Source: Helicobacter sp. (GTDB lineage Bacteria > Campylobacterota > Campylobacteria > Campylobacterales > Helicobacteraceae). Taken from it: 43,011 bases of DNA. The notes beneath the pieces are model-generated. The model saw only the letters and a program-made list of their open reading frames with translations, was not told the origin of the DNA and ran no database searches. Below are positions 17,526 through 26,002 of the stretch, one piece after another. The DNA is taken from NCBI GenBank assembly GCA_022766795.1, contig JALEPE010000054.1, positions 1 through 43,011 on the forward strand. The letters run 5' to 3'. Made by a program: the position numbers and the translations under genes. How positions within the stretch are numbered: position 1 is the first letter of the stretch; each line of letters begins with the position of its first letter.

Positions 17526-18233
17526 ATGAATAAGCATTTAAGTCAGTTAGTTGAAATCGCAAATCTTGATAAAGAAATTGATTCTTTTGAGCCTCGCATT
17601 AAAGAAGTAAAAAAAGAATTAAGCGCCATTGAGGAAGAGGAAAATACTCTAAATCGTGAAATAGAAGAGCTTGAAAGCTCCTCGCGCGATATTTCACTTT
17701 CTATCACCAAAAACGAGAATCACTTGGAGGATTTATCCTTAAAACTAGAAGAGATTGCAAACAAAACAAAACTCATTAAAACAGAGAAAGAGAGCAAAGC
17801 ATTAAGCCTAGAGGAAGAATTAGCAAAAGAGCAAATTACTTTTGCGAACGAAGAAATTGCTCGTCTAAACACCTTAATAGAGTCCAAAAAAGATTCCATT
17901 CATTCTCTTGAGGAAAAAGTCAATCAATTAAAAGAAAAAGGGGAAGAAATAGCACAACGAGTAGAAATAGAAGTCCAGAAAGTCAAAAGAGAACAAAAAG
18001 AAGTATTTGCCCAAAAAGAAGAGCTTGTAGGCAAAATGGACCAAAAAATCATCTCCTTTTATGAAAAAATTCGTAAATGGGCAAAAAATACAAGTGTTGT
18101 GCCTGTAACGCGTCAAGCGTGCGGGGGTTGCTTTATCCGATTGAATGACAAAATTTATTCTGATGTTATCCGCTCTGATGATATTATTACCTGCCCACAC
18201 TGCGGTAGAATCCTCTACAATAATAATCAATAA
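17526..18233 (+). CDS. flgZ: HP0958-like coiled-coil zinc-ribbon protein (FlgZ type)
   Basis: Cytosolic protein of 235 residues: a long antiparallel coiled coil (about 5-170, heptads rich in Glu/Lys) followed by a zinc ribbon with CGGCF (about 200) and CPHCGR near the end, four cysteines in all. The H. pylori homologue HP0958 is required for motility and stabilises or supports RpoN (sigma-54) and binds flagellin mRNA. The neighbouring genes are the same as in H. pylori. ATG 17526 has GGAG 6 bases upstream; the longer frame from TTG 17514 would include that ribosome site, so I reject it. The flgH gene with its sigma-54 promoter is only about 4 kb upstream. Confidence 0.9.
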   Translation: MNKHLSQLVEIANLDKEIDSFEPRIKEVKKELSAIEEEENTLNREIEELESSSRDISLSITKNENHLEDLSLKLEEIANKTKLIKTEKESKALSLEEELAKEQITFANEEIARLNTLIESKKDSIHSLEEKVNQLKEKGEEIAQRVEIEVQKVKREQKEVFAQKEELVGKMDQKIISFYEKIRKWAKNTSVVPVTRQACGGCFIRLNDKIYSDVIRSDDIITCPHCGRILYNNNQ

Positions 18234-18239
18234 TTCTAA

Positions 18240-19451
18240 ATGCGCTTTTTTGTAGGCATTTATTATTGTATGCTATGCGTGGTGCATTTATGCGCCCTGC
18301 CGCTGATTGCAATCCTTTCTCTTAAACAGAAATATAAGGAATCGCTAAAAAAGCGTTTTTTTTCTCCGATTCCATTGCCTAGTCATACGTTAAAATTTCG
18401 CTGGATTCACGCCTGCTCATTTGGAGAAGTAAAGTCTCTGCAAAGCATTATTAATACGTTACAAACTCAGTTAAAAGACGATGAGACGATTTTACTAACC
18501 ACAACCACACAAACAGGCTTCAATCTAGCAAATACACTCTATCCGACTTGCACCATTGCATACTTACCCTTTGAGACACTTATTCCCTTTTGGCTTCATA
18601 ATAAACAGATTCTTAGTCTGACACTTATTGAAGCAGAATTATGGTTTATGCCTTTAGTATATGCTAAAAAAATGCACGCAAAAACCACACTATTAAACGC
18701 TAGAATCTCTACGCGCTCCTTCCCACGTTATTTGCGATTCCGCTTTTTTTATTCCAAACTTTTTGACTATATTGATACAATATTCTGTCAAAGTCAAGAG
18801 GATAAAACGCGCCTAGAAGCACTTGGAGCTAAGAATATCCAGGTTTTTGGAAATTTAAAACTAGCCGAAATTCCACGAATTACTAACACTTATTTACCTC
18901 CGCAAAAACCTTTATGGGTGATTGCAAGCACACATTCTAAAAATGGAATTAGCGAGGAAGTGCTGATTCTGCAAGAGATTCTAAAAGCTTATCCCACAGA
19001 TTACAATACACAAATATTCTTATTTGCCCCACGTCATCCAGAGAGATTTTTGGAAGTTGAAAGCCTTTTAAATGCGATTCTAACACAAAATAACCTCCCA
19101 ACCATTACGAAAACCTCTACAAACGGAATCCCGCATTCCCTGCAATCATCTTTTGTATTACTTGATGCACTAGGAGAGCTAAATAACCTTTATAATATCG
19201 CTTATGGCGTCATTTTAGGTGGTAGCTTCTTGCCGGATATTGGAGGACACAATCCAATTGAACCCGCCTTTTTTCATACAAAATTAATTAGCGGACCTTA
19301 TATTTTTAATCAAAATGCTCTATTTGCCTGCGTAGAAAACTATGTATTAAGCGATATTAAAAATTTAGCACAAACCTTACAGACTCCGTTAAAAAATAGC
19401 CTTATTACACAACACTTAGATATCACGCAACTTATAAAGGAATCCCAATGA
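18240..19451 (+). CDS. waaA: 3-deoxy-D-manno-octulosonic acid (Kdo) transferase
   Basis: Membrane-anchored GT-B glycosyltransferase adding Kdo to lipid A, 403 residues. An N-terminal hydrophobic anchor (about 3-27) is followed by RWIHACSFGEVKSL, which holds the catalytic Glu of the family. The C-terminal donor domain has LGGSFLPDIGGHNPIEPAF, the classic WaaA signature. It equals HP0957 in position. It starts 7 bases after the zinc-ribbon gene and its stop overlaps the next ATG. Confidence 0.95.
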   Translation: MRFFVGIYYCMLCVVHLCALPLIAILSLKQKYKESLKKRFFSPIPLPSHTLKFRWIHACSFGEVKSLQSIINTLQTQLKDDETILLTTTTQTGFNLANTLYPTCTIAYLPFETLIPFWLHNKQILSLTLIEAELWFMPLVYAKKMHAKTTLLNARISTRSFPRYLRFRFFYSKLFDYIDTIFCQSQEDKTRLEALGAKNIQVFGNLKLAEIPRITNTYLPPQKPLWVIASTHSKNGISEEVLILQEILKAYPTDYNTQIFLFAPRHPERFLEVESLLNAILTQNNLPTITKTSTNGIPHSLQSSFVLLDALGELNNLYNIAYGVILGGSFLPDIGGHNPIEPAFFHTKLISGPYIFNQNALFACVENYVLSDIKNLAQTLQTPLKNSLITQHLDITQLIKESQ

Positions 19452-20317
19452 AAATAACAAAAAAACCACACAATGCAAAATTCACAACACCACAAAAGCC
19501 AAAAAAGAATTCTAGCACACTCTCTCGCAAACACACTAGGGATTCTAATATACAAACACCAAAGATTCCAAAAGATGCACAAAAAGCCTATAAACTTTTA
19601 GCATTACAAGAAAATATCTCAAACAATGAAGCAAAAAATTTAATTGATAGGGGTCTTGTGAGCGTTAATGGCAAAAAAGTGCAAATTGCACGAGGATTAC
19701 TTGCGCCAAACACGCATTTTAGTATCCAGCCTATTCATACGCCCAAAGTGATTTTTCAAGATGAAAATATTCTAGCCCTTGATAAACCAGCCTTTCTCAC
19801 AAGCGAGGAAATTGCTAAAACTTATCCCCAATGGACACTTTTACATCGCTTAGACAAAGAAACAAGTGGAATCTTGCTGCTTGTGAAAGATGGGAGTGAT
19901 TTTCATAAAAAGGCAAAAGAAACCTTTAAACAAATGCAAGTATTAAAGTGTTATACAGCTATTGTTGAGGGGATTATCAATGAGGAATGCGTCATTGATG
20001 CACCTTTATTTATTAAAAAGGGCAAGTTCGCTAAGGTAAGCGTTAGCAAAACAAACGATGGGCAAAAAGCCATTACACAAATTACTCCCTTAGAAATTTC
20101 AGGCAAAAAAACAAAATTAGATGTACAAATCAAAACAGGAAAAACACACCAAATCCGCGCACATTTAGCACATATTAAACACCCAATTGTTGGCGATGTC
20201 TTATATGGAGCAAAGCCTGCTACACGCATTTTGCTACACGCCAGACATATTGCCTTGCTTGGTTATGAGTTTAATTCCAAAGAGCCGAGCATATTCATTT
20301 TTCAAGAGAATCTATAA
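19448..20317 (+). CDS. RluA-family pseudouridine synthase
   Basis: Enzyme isomerising uridine to pseudouridine in RNA, 289 residues. It has a basic, low-complexity N-terminus (about 1-45, many Lys/Thr/Pro), an S4 RNA-binding domain (about 46-95, NEAKNLIDRGLVSVNGKKVQ) and the catalytic motif LLHRLDKETSGILLLVKD with its Asp. KTGKTHQIRAHLAHIKHPIVGD is the standard later motif (mentioned as a landmark). The target site (23S rRNA position or tRNA) cannot be told from sequence. ATG 19448 overlaps the waaA stop. It is 3 bases from the convergent antiporter gene, with no hairpin between. Confidence 0.92.
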   Translation: MKITKKPHNAKFTTPQKPKKNSSTLSRKHTRDSNIQTPKIPKDAQKAYKLLALQENISNNEAKNLIDRGLVSVNGKKVQIARGLLAPNTHFSIQPIHTPKVIFQDENILALDKPAFLTSEEIAKTYPQWTLLHRLDKETSGILLLVKDGSDFHKKAKETFKQMQVLKCYTAIVEGIINEECVIDAPLFIKKGKFAKVSVSKTNDGQKAITQITPLEISGKKTKLDVQIKTGKTHQIRAHLAHIKHPIVGDVLYGAKPATRILLHARHIALLGYEFNSKEPSIFIFQENL

Positions 20318-20320
20318 GGG

Positions 20321-21526
20321 CTACTCATTCTCCTGTGCAATTCCTAAATAACGCGCAACAAACTTTAATGTCATTCCCTGCACTAACACCGAAATAAACA
20401 CCATAAAAAACACAACATTAAAAATGAGTTGAGAAGATTCCAAATGATACACAAAAGGATAAGTTGCAAGGATAATAGGAACAGCTCCGCGCAAGCCAAC
20501 CCAAGAAATAAATAACTTTTCTTTAAAGTTATAGCCGCTTTTAAACAAAGCAGTAAATACACCCAAAGGACGCGCAACAAACATCAGCACAAACACAAAC
20601 AACATTGCAAACCAAGCAACTTCCGGTAATTGCGATGGAAACACCAATAACCCAAGCACCAAAAATAAAACAATCTGCATCATCCACGCAATCGCATCGT
20701 GAAATGCAATGATATGTGATTTATAAGGAAAAGCATATTTGTTGGTCATAATTCCTGCTAAATAAACACTTAAATAGCCATTACCTCCAAGCAATGCAGA
20801 TAATCCAAACACCATAAACAACCAAGCAATACTAATAAGGGGATACAAACCAGGTTGTGAAACATTAATTTTTGCACAAATTTTTGGAAAAATAAAACCA
20901 CATAATACGCCTAGCACACCCCCAATTGCAAACTGCGCGACAAACTGAACAAACCATTCCCAAGCAGATGTAGAGCCTTGCATAACAATTAGCTGCAACA
21001 ATGTAATAGTTAGAAAAATTGCCATAGGATCATTACTCCCAGATTCCAATTCCAACAAAGGCTTAATATTATGCTGTAACTTAATTTTTTGAGAACGCAA
21101 AATCATAAACACTGCTGCCGCGTCCGTAGAAGACACAATAGAACCCAAAAGTAATGCTTCTAAAAATGTAATATCCCACATCACATACACAAACCCTGCC
21201 AACACCAAAGCAGTCATCACAACCCCAATTGTCGCTAGCATTACTCCACTCGTTACCACAGGTTTAATCTGCTCCCAATGCGTATCAAGCCCACCACTAT
21301 ACAAAATAAAAATTAATGCAATAGAACCTACCGCTTGCGCCAAAAGCGTGTTATCAAAATTAATCCCAACAACCCCTTCACTACCCAAGAACATTCCAAG
21401 CATTAGAAAAATTAATAGTAAAGGAAGTCCAATTTTTTCAGAAATTTTACTCGCATACACACTTACAAATAAAATCAACCCCACAACGATAATATAAATA
21501 TTTAAATTATTGATAATTTCTGCCAT
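20321..21526 (-). CDS. CPA1-type cation/proton antiporter (NhaP2-like), transmembrane part only
   Basis: Inner-membrane antiporter of 401 residues with about 12 helices. The ion-binding region has SSTDAAAVFMIL and ELESGSNDPMAIFLT (Asp pairs of the CPA1 family), and WVGLRGAVPIILATYPF matches the NhaP/NhaP2 (CvrA) branch. NhaP2 proteins usually continue about 170 residues further into cytoplasmic regulatory domains (TrkA_C, CorC_HlyC). These are absent here and the stop is followed at once by the end of the convergent gene, so this is a short form. Substrate (Na+ or K+) is undecided. It starts 1 base after recR. Confidence 0.9.
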   Translation of the reverse strand: MAEIINNLNIYIIVVGLILFVSVYASKISEKIGLPLLLIFLMLGMFLGSEGVVGINFDNTLLAQAVGSIALIFILYSGGLDTHWEQIKPVVTSGVMLATIGVVMTALVLAGFVYVMWDITFLEALLLGSIVSSTDAAAVFMILRSQKIKLQHNIKPLLELESGSNDPMAIFLTITLLQLIVMQGSTSAWEWFVQFVAQFAIGGVLGVLCGFIFPKICAKINVSQPGLYPLISIAWLFMVFGLSALLGGNGYLSVYLAGIMTNKYAFPYKSHIIAFHDAIAWMMQIVLFLVLGLLVFPSQLPEVAWFAMLFVFVLMFVARPLGVFTALFKSGYNFKEKLFISWVGLRGAVPIILATYPFVYHLESSQLIFNVVFFMVFISVLVQGMTLKFVARYLGIAQENE

Positions 21527-21527
21527 T

Positions 21528-22112
21528 TTAAATCTTTACCCTTGATTGCAATGCTCTAATAATTGAGAGCTGATCCACATTTTCTAAACTAACTCCCGTT
21601 GGCACACCCTGCGCGATTTTTGTAAAGCGCAATCCCAAATTTTCTAACTTATCTTCCAAATACAACATAATGCTATCACTCCCCAAAGATGGACTTAGCG
21701 CAAAAATAATCTCTTGAATTCTATTTACACTAATACAATGCTCAAGCTTCCCAAGATTTAGCGTTTCAAGACTATCCAACACAAAATATTTCCCTAAAAA
21801 TTCACCACTCTCTTCAAGCAAAAAAATGTCTCTAGGATTTGCAACAATGCAAAGTTCTCCATTGTTACGCGTTGTATCTTTACAAATTTCACACACAGAA
21901 GCATTTGCGATTCCGCCACATTCTTCACAAACACGCAGTTCCTGCACGCAACTTTCAATATGATGTGCCACTTGCAATGCACTAAATTTATCTTCGAAAG
22001 CCAAAAAATACGCTAAACGCATTGCAGATTTTCGCCCAATGCTTGGAATCTTTTCTAGTGATTCCACAAGTTTTGCAAAATTTTCTGGATAAGCCTTCAT
22101 CTTTAAAACCAT
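21528..22112 (-). CDS. recR: recombination mediator protein RecR
   Basis: DNA-binding ring protein of the RecFOR pathway, which loads RecA at gaps. The 194-residue frame has the N-terminal helix-hairpin-helix (EKIPSIGRKSAMRLAYFL), the C4 zinc finger (CEECGGIANASVCEIC), a Toprim domain (LCIVANPRDIFLLEESGEF) and the C-terminal GVPTGVSLENVDQLSI with a Walker B-like end. The start may be ATG 22112 (MVLKMKAYP) or ATG 22100; neither has a good ribosome site. Confidence 0.95.
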   Translation of the reverse strand: MVLKMKAYPENFAKLVESLEKIPSIGRKSAMRLAYFLAFEDKFSALQVAHHIESCVQELRVCEECGGIANASVCEICKDTTRNNGELCIVANPRDIFLLEESGEFLGKYFVLDSLETLNLGKLEHCISVNRIQEIIFALSPSLGSDSIMLYLEDKLENLGLRFTKIAQGVPTGVSLENVDQLSIIRALQSRVKI

Positions 22113-22218
22113 AAATTAAAAATCTTAGCATTTTACTTAAGTTTAAATTAATAATAAATAAATTTAAACTCACAATTCCGTAAAAAGAAAAATTTTAATC
22201 ACTTATCAAACTGAATTT

Positions 22219-22227
22219 TGCTAGAAT
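22219..22227 (+). promoter_or_regulatory. extended -10 promoter of dnaJ-ogt
   Basis: TGCTAGAAT is a good extended -10, 31 bases before the TTG start of dnaJ. No CIRCE (HrcA) or HspR-like inverted repeat is obvious in the 22113-22257 gap. Confidence 0.6.
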
Positions 22228-22257
22228 CTGCGATTTATTTTGCATATAGGAGTATTT

Positions 22258-23373
22258 TTGGAAGAGTTTGATTACTATGAAATCCTAGAAATCCAACGCA
22301 CAGCAAGCGGAGATGAAATCAAAAAGGCTTATCGCAAAATGGCATTAAAATATCATCCCGATAGGAATCCCGATGATAAAAATGCGGAAGAAATGTTTAA
22401 AAAAATTAACGAAGCCTACCAAGTTTTAAGCGATAAAGAAAAACGGCAAATTTATGATACCTATGGCAAAAAAGGCTTAGAATCTAGTGGATTCGGTTTT
22501 AGCGATATGGAAGGCAGTATTTTTGATATCTTTAATTCCGTCTTTGGCGGAGGATTTGGTGGATTTGGCGGAGGCACAAGGACACGCAAAAGCGAGAAAT
22601 ACCCACGAGACTTAGCAATGAACTTAGAATTAAGCTTTGCAGAAGCAGTATTTGGCTGCAAAAAAGAGATTGATATTCACTATAAAAGTGCGTGTGAAAC
22701 TTGCAATGGAACAGGCGCAAAAGATGGTAAAATCACAACTTGTAGTGCTTGTAAAGGAAGTGGGCGAGAGACTTTTTCACAGGGCTTTATGACTTTTGCA
22801 CAAACTTGCTCTAAATGTCAAGGAAGTGGGCAAATGGTAGCAGAAAAGTGTCCTAAATGCTCCGGCAAAGGCTATAAGCAAACACAAGAAACATTTGAAA
22901 TTAAGATTCCAGAGGGTGTCGATAGCAATAACCAAATCCGTGTTCAAGGACACGGAAACAAAATGCCAGATGGCACACGTGGCGATTTATATGTGGAGAT
23001 TATTGCACAAGAGGATCCAAATTTTATCCGCCACCACAACGACATTTACTTGGAAGTCCCAGTATTTTTCACACTTGTAATGCTTGGTGGTAACATTAAA
23101 ATTCCAAGCCTCACAAAGGAATTGGATTTAAAAATACCTGTCGGCGTGAAAGATAAACAACAATTTGTATTTTATGGAGAGGGTGTTAAAAGCGTCAATA
23201 GTAGCAAAAAAGGTAATTTTATTGCAGTTGTTAGCATTGTTTATCCTGAAAAACTTGATGACAAGCAACGCGAATTGCTCACTCAATTACATCAATCGTT
23301 TGGCTATGAGGAATCCAAGCCGATTGCTTGCCACGAAGGATTAATGGATAAAATCAAAAATTGGTTTAAATGA
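22258..23373 (+). CDS. dnaJ: chaperone DnaJ
   Basis: Hsp40 co-chaperone that stimulates DnaK ATPase and delivers unfolded proteins. From TTG 22258 it is 371 residues: J-domain with HPDRN (about 2-68), Gly/Phe-rich linker (about 75-105, GGGFGGFGGG), four zinc-finger repeats (CETCNGTG, CSACKGSG, CSKCQGSG, CPKCSGKG) and the C-terminal substrate-binding domains. The start is TTG: AGGAG sits 5 bases before it, and the longer in-frame TTG at 22240 would contain that ribosome site. Its stop overlaps the ogt start. Confidence 0.96.
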   Translation: MEEFDYYEILEIQRTASGDEIKKAYRKMALKYHPDRNPDDKNAEEMFKKINEAYQVLSDKEKRQIYDTYGKKGLESSGFGFSDMEGSIFDIFNSVFGGGFGGFGGGTRTRKSEKYPRDLAMNLELSFAEAVFGCKKEIDIHYKSACETCNGTGAKDGKITTCSACKGSGRETFSQGFMTFAQTCSKCQGSGQMVAEKCPKCSGKGYKQTQETFEIKIPEGVDSNNQIRVQGHGNKMPDGTRGDLYVEIIAQEDPNFIRHHNDIYLEVPVFFTLVMLGGNIKIPSLTKELDLKIPVGVKDKQQFVFYGEGVKSVNSSKKGNFIAVVSIVYPEKLDDKQRELLTQLHQSFGYEESKPIACHEGLMDKIKNWFK

Positions 23374-23867
23374 TAACGCATTACTACGGAATTTTCAACA
23401 CTCCTTTGGGTGTAATGCGTGTTTGTGATGATGGAGAGGCGATTTTAGAAGTTAGATTTTTAGATTCCATTATGACAGATTCTAAAAAAAATACACTAAA
23501 TACATCTACGCAAAGCCCTCTTACTCGTCTTACTATGCAACAACTAGAAGAATATTTTGCTAAAAAACGCACAAACTTCAAACTTCCCTTACGACCCAAC
23601 GGAACAGCCTTTCAGCAATGCATTTGGATGGCATTACGCACGATTCCCTATGGAACAATATGTCATTATGGCGATATTGCTAAAATGATACAGCAACCAA
23701 ACTCTGCGCGTGCAGTTGGTGGCGCAAACCATCGGAATCCTATTGCAATCATAATTCCATGTCATCGCGTCATTAGTGCAAGCGGTAAATTATGTGGTTA
23801 TGCAGGTGGAATGGATAGAAAACTTGCCTTATTGGAGTTAGAGGGAGTTAAGGATTTAAAAATATAA
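23370..23867 (+). CDS. ogt: methylated-DNA--protein-cysteine methyltransferase
   Basis: Suicide repair protein that removes alkyl groups from O6-alkylguanine in DNA, 165 residues. The acceptor Cys131 lies in IIPCHRVI; YGTICHYGDIAKMIQQP and NSARAVGGANHRNP form the helix-turn-helix with its arginine finger. The N-terminal Ada-type domain is short. ATG 23370 overlaps the dnaJ stop. It is followed by a bidirectional hairpin terminator. Confidence 0.95.
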   Translation: MITHYYGIFNTPLGVMRVCDDGEAILEVRFLDSIMTDSKKNTLNTSTQSPLTRLTMQQLEEYFAKKRTNFKLPLRPNGTAFQQCIWMALRTIPYGTICHYGDIAKMIQQPNSARAVGGANHRNPIAIIIPCHRVISASGKLCGYAGGMDRKLALLELEGVKDLKI

Positions 23868-23880
23868 AATTTCAATGCAA

Positions 23881-23906
23881 AAATAAGCCCAACAGAGGGC
23901 TTATTT
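23881..23906. terminator. bidirectional terminator between ogt and serA
   Basis: Perfect 10-bp hairpin AAATAAGCCC / GGGCTTATTT with a 6-base loop. The T-rich end of each arm provides the U-rich tail in either direction. It sits between the convergent ogt stop (23867) and serA stop (23909). Confidence 0.85.
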
Positions 23907-23908
23907 AG

Positions 23909-25492
23909 TTATAAAACTGCATACTTTATAGAAATACATGCTTTTAGGCTGGATAGCTCATCTAATACATTTTGTGCAACTGCATCATCTACAATAATCA
24001 ACGCTAACGCCTCCTTACCATAACGGCTTAGGCGGAAATCTGCAATGTTGATATTATGCTTTGCTAAAGTTGTCCCAACAAAACCAATCACACCCGGAGT
24101 ATCGTCATTTCTAAAGAGAATCATTTTACCCTTTGGTTCAATATCTAATGCAAAATTATTCACATCAATAATTTTTGGTGTATTTTCATTAAACACTGTT
24201 CCACTAACACTAAATGTTCCTTTTTGTGTCAGCAAAGTAAGTTTGAGTTTGTTTTTATAGATTCCGTGCGATTCCATACTCTTTAACTGCACCTCAATTC
24301 CGCGCTCTTGCGCAACATAAGGGGCATTGACATAATTCACCTTATCACCTACTGTGGCATTTAAGATTCCAACTAACGCAAATGTAGAAAGCGAAGATAA
24401 ATATTCTTTAATCTCGCCTTCCGCTTCTAAGGTAATGGAGCGCACCTCATCTTTATTGACTTGAATTGCAAAAAACGCCATTTTTTGCACCAACTCTAAG
24501 TATGCTTTCATAAAACTTGGCAACTCATTTTCTTTAATTGGCAAGTTTAACGCATTGGGGAAACTTGAACCACGCGCTGCTTCAAGAGCCGCTTGTGCTG
24601 CTTGGATTGCAATTTTTTCTTGTGATTCCAGAGTGTTTGCCCCAATGTGCGGTGTTACATAAATATTTTTCAAATCCAAGAGTTTATTAGAAGTACCCGG
24701 CTCTTTTGTAAAGACATCAATTCCTGCCCATCGCACCTTACCAGACTCTAACGCTGCATAAAGCGCATCCTCATTATATAAACCACCGCGTGCGCAGTTA
24801 ATCAAAATCACACCATCTTTCATTTTCGCAATTTGCGGAGCATCAATGATATTAATGGTTTCTTTATTTTTTGGGGTATGGATTGTGATAATGTCGCAAC
24901 TCAAAATATCATCAAAATTCCTTGTATATGTGATTCCTGCATCTGTCGCTTTAGCGGGGTTAATATAGGGATCATACGCAATCACTTCCATTTCAAAAGC
25001 CTTCATTCGCTTTCCAACCCTACTTCCAATATTTCCAAAGCCAATAATTCCAAGCTTTTTATCTTTTAACTCTGTGCCATACCAATCCTCACGTTTCCAC
25101 TTACGCTCAACTTTAAGCTGTGCATTTGCGTCAGGATAATTACGAATCGCGCTTAAAATATGCGCACAAGTTAGCTCCACCGCAGCAATTGTATTTGCTG
25201 TTGGGACATTCATCACCACAACACCTTTCTTACTAGAGCTTTCAATATCCACATTATCCACGCCCACACCTGCACGCACAACCGCACGCAACTTCGGTGC
25301 AGACTCTAAAAAACTCGTATCAACATCTGTAGAGCTTCTAGTAATGGCGACATCTGCTTTATGCAATTCTTTTTTTAACGCATCTTTTGGCAAATCCGCC
25401 AAATTCAACATTTCTACCTCTGTGTCTTTACTTAATAGGTCTAATCCACTCTTGTGAATATGATCACAAACAATAATTGTATATTTTGACAT
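23909..25492 (-). CDS. serA: D-3-phosphoglycerate dehydrogenase
   Basis: First enzyme of serine synthesis, oxidising 3-phosphoglycerate with NAD. The 527 residues fit the long (type 1) form: substrate/NAD-binding halves with GIIGFGNIGSRVGKRMKAF (Rossmann), NCARGGLYNEDALYAALESG and the catalytic His in VTPHIGANTLESQ; an intervening domain (about 320-450); and a C-terminal ACT domain (about 455-527) expected to bind serine. It is 15 bases after the HP0398-like gene, matching the H. pylori order HP0399-HP0398-HP0397. Confidence 0.97.
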   Translation of the reverse strand: MSKYTIIVCDHIHKSGLDLLSKDTEVEMLNLADLPKDALKKELHKADVAITRSSTDVDTSFLESAPKLRAVVRAGVGVDNVDIESSSKKGVVVMNVPTANTIAAVELTCAHILSAIRNYPDANAQLKVERKWKREDWYGTELKDKKLGIIGFGNIGSRVGKRMKAFEMEVIAYDPYINPAKATDAGITYTRNFDDILSCDIITIHTPKNKETINIIDAPQIAKMKDGVILINCARGGLYNEDALYAALESGKVRWAGIDVFTKEPGTSNKLLDLKNIYVTPHIGANTLESQEKIAIQAAQAALEAARGSSFPNALNLPIKENELPSFMKAYLELVQKMAFFAIQVNKDEVRSITLEAEGEIKEYLSSLSTFALVGILNATVGDKVNYVNAPYVAQERGIEVQLKSMESHGIYKNKLKLTLLTQKGTFSVSGTVFNENTPKIIDVNNFALDIEPKGKMILFRNDDTPGVIGFVGTTLAKHNINIADFRLSRYGKEALALIIVDDAVAQNVLDELSSLKACISIKYAVL

Positions 25493-25507
25493 TAAACTTC
25501 CTCCATT

Positions 25508-25987
25508 CTAGGTTTTTGATAAAGTGTAGTGGATTGCGTAATGTTTCAATTTTTCTAGCACACGACGCAAATATTTTTCGTCCTCTGTTGCAACAACCAA
25601 CCAAATATTCTCACCAATTTTATAGTAAGAATATTCAATGTTATGCGCACCAAAAACTTGATTAATACAAAAAAACTGATAATCGTTAATCACGCCAACA
25701 GAAACTCTAAAAACCTCTTTTGTATCTTTTTTGGTTTCACCTGCATACAACAATTTTACTTGTAACTCCGATGCGGGATAGATAAATTCTCGCTCATTTT
25801 TACCCGATAAGCGATCCACCCACTCTGATTCTGAAAGACCTAACATTGCATCAGGCTTTGCAAGCTCATAAGGACTTACTTTGGGCAACTCATATAAATT
25901 CATTGCTCCAATGTAATAACGTATTAGAATAAACAGCAATATACAAGTAAAGATTGTAAAAATACCAATCAACAGCCTTGTTTGCAT
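25508..25987 (-). CDS. conserved membrane-anchored hypothetical protein (HP0398 position)
   Basis: Unknown function, 159 residues. An N-terminal membrane anchor (about 5-27, LLIGIFTIFTCILLFILI) leads to a soluble domain of mixed alpha/beta look with the segments FRVSVGVINDYQFFCINQVF and YYKIGENIWLVVATEDE. It has no lipobox and no recognised catalytic motif. The H. pylori gene HP0398 sits in the same place between rpsA and serA, so it is a conserved lineage gene and not a chance frame. It is co-oriented 15 bases from each neighbour. Confidence 0.85.
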   Translation of the reverse strand: MQTRLLIGIFTIFTCILLFILIRYYIGAMNLYELPKVSPYELAKPDAMLGLSESEWVDRLSGKNEREFIYPASELQVKLLYAGETKKDTKEVFRVSVGVINDYQFFCINQVFGAHNIEYSYYKIGENIWLVVATEDEKYLRRVLEKLKHYAIHYTLSKT

Positions 25988-26002
25988 ATTGCCCCTATTT
26001 TA

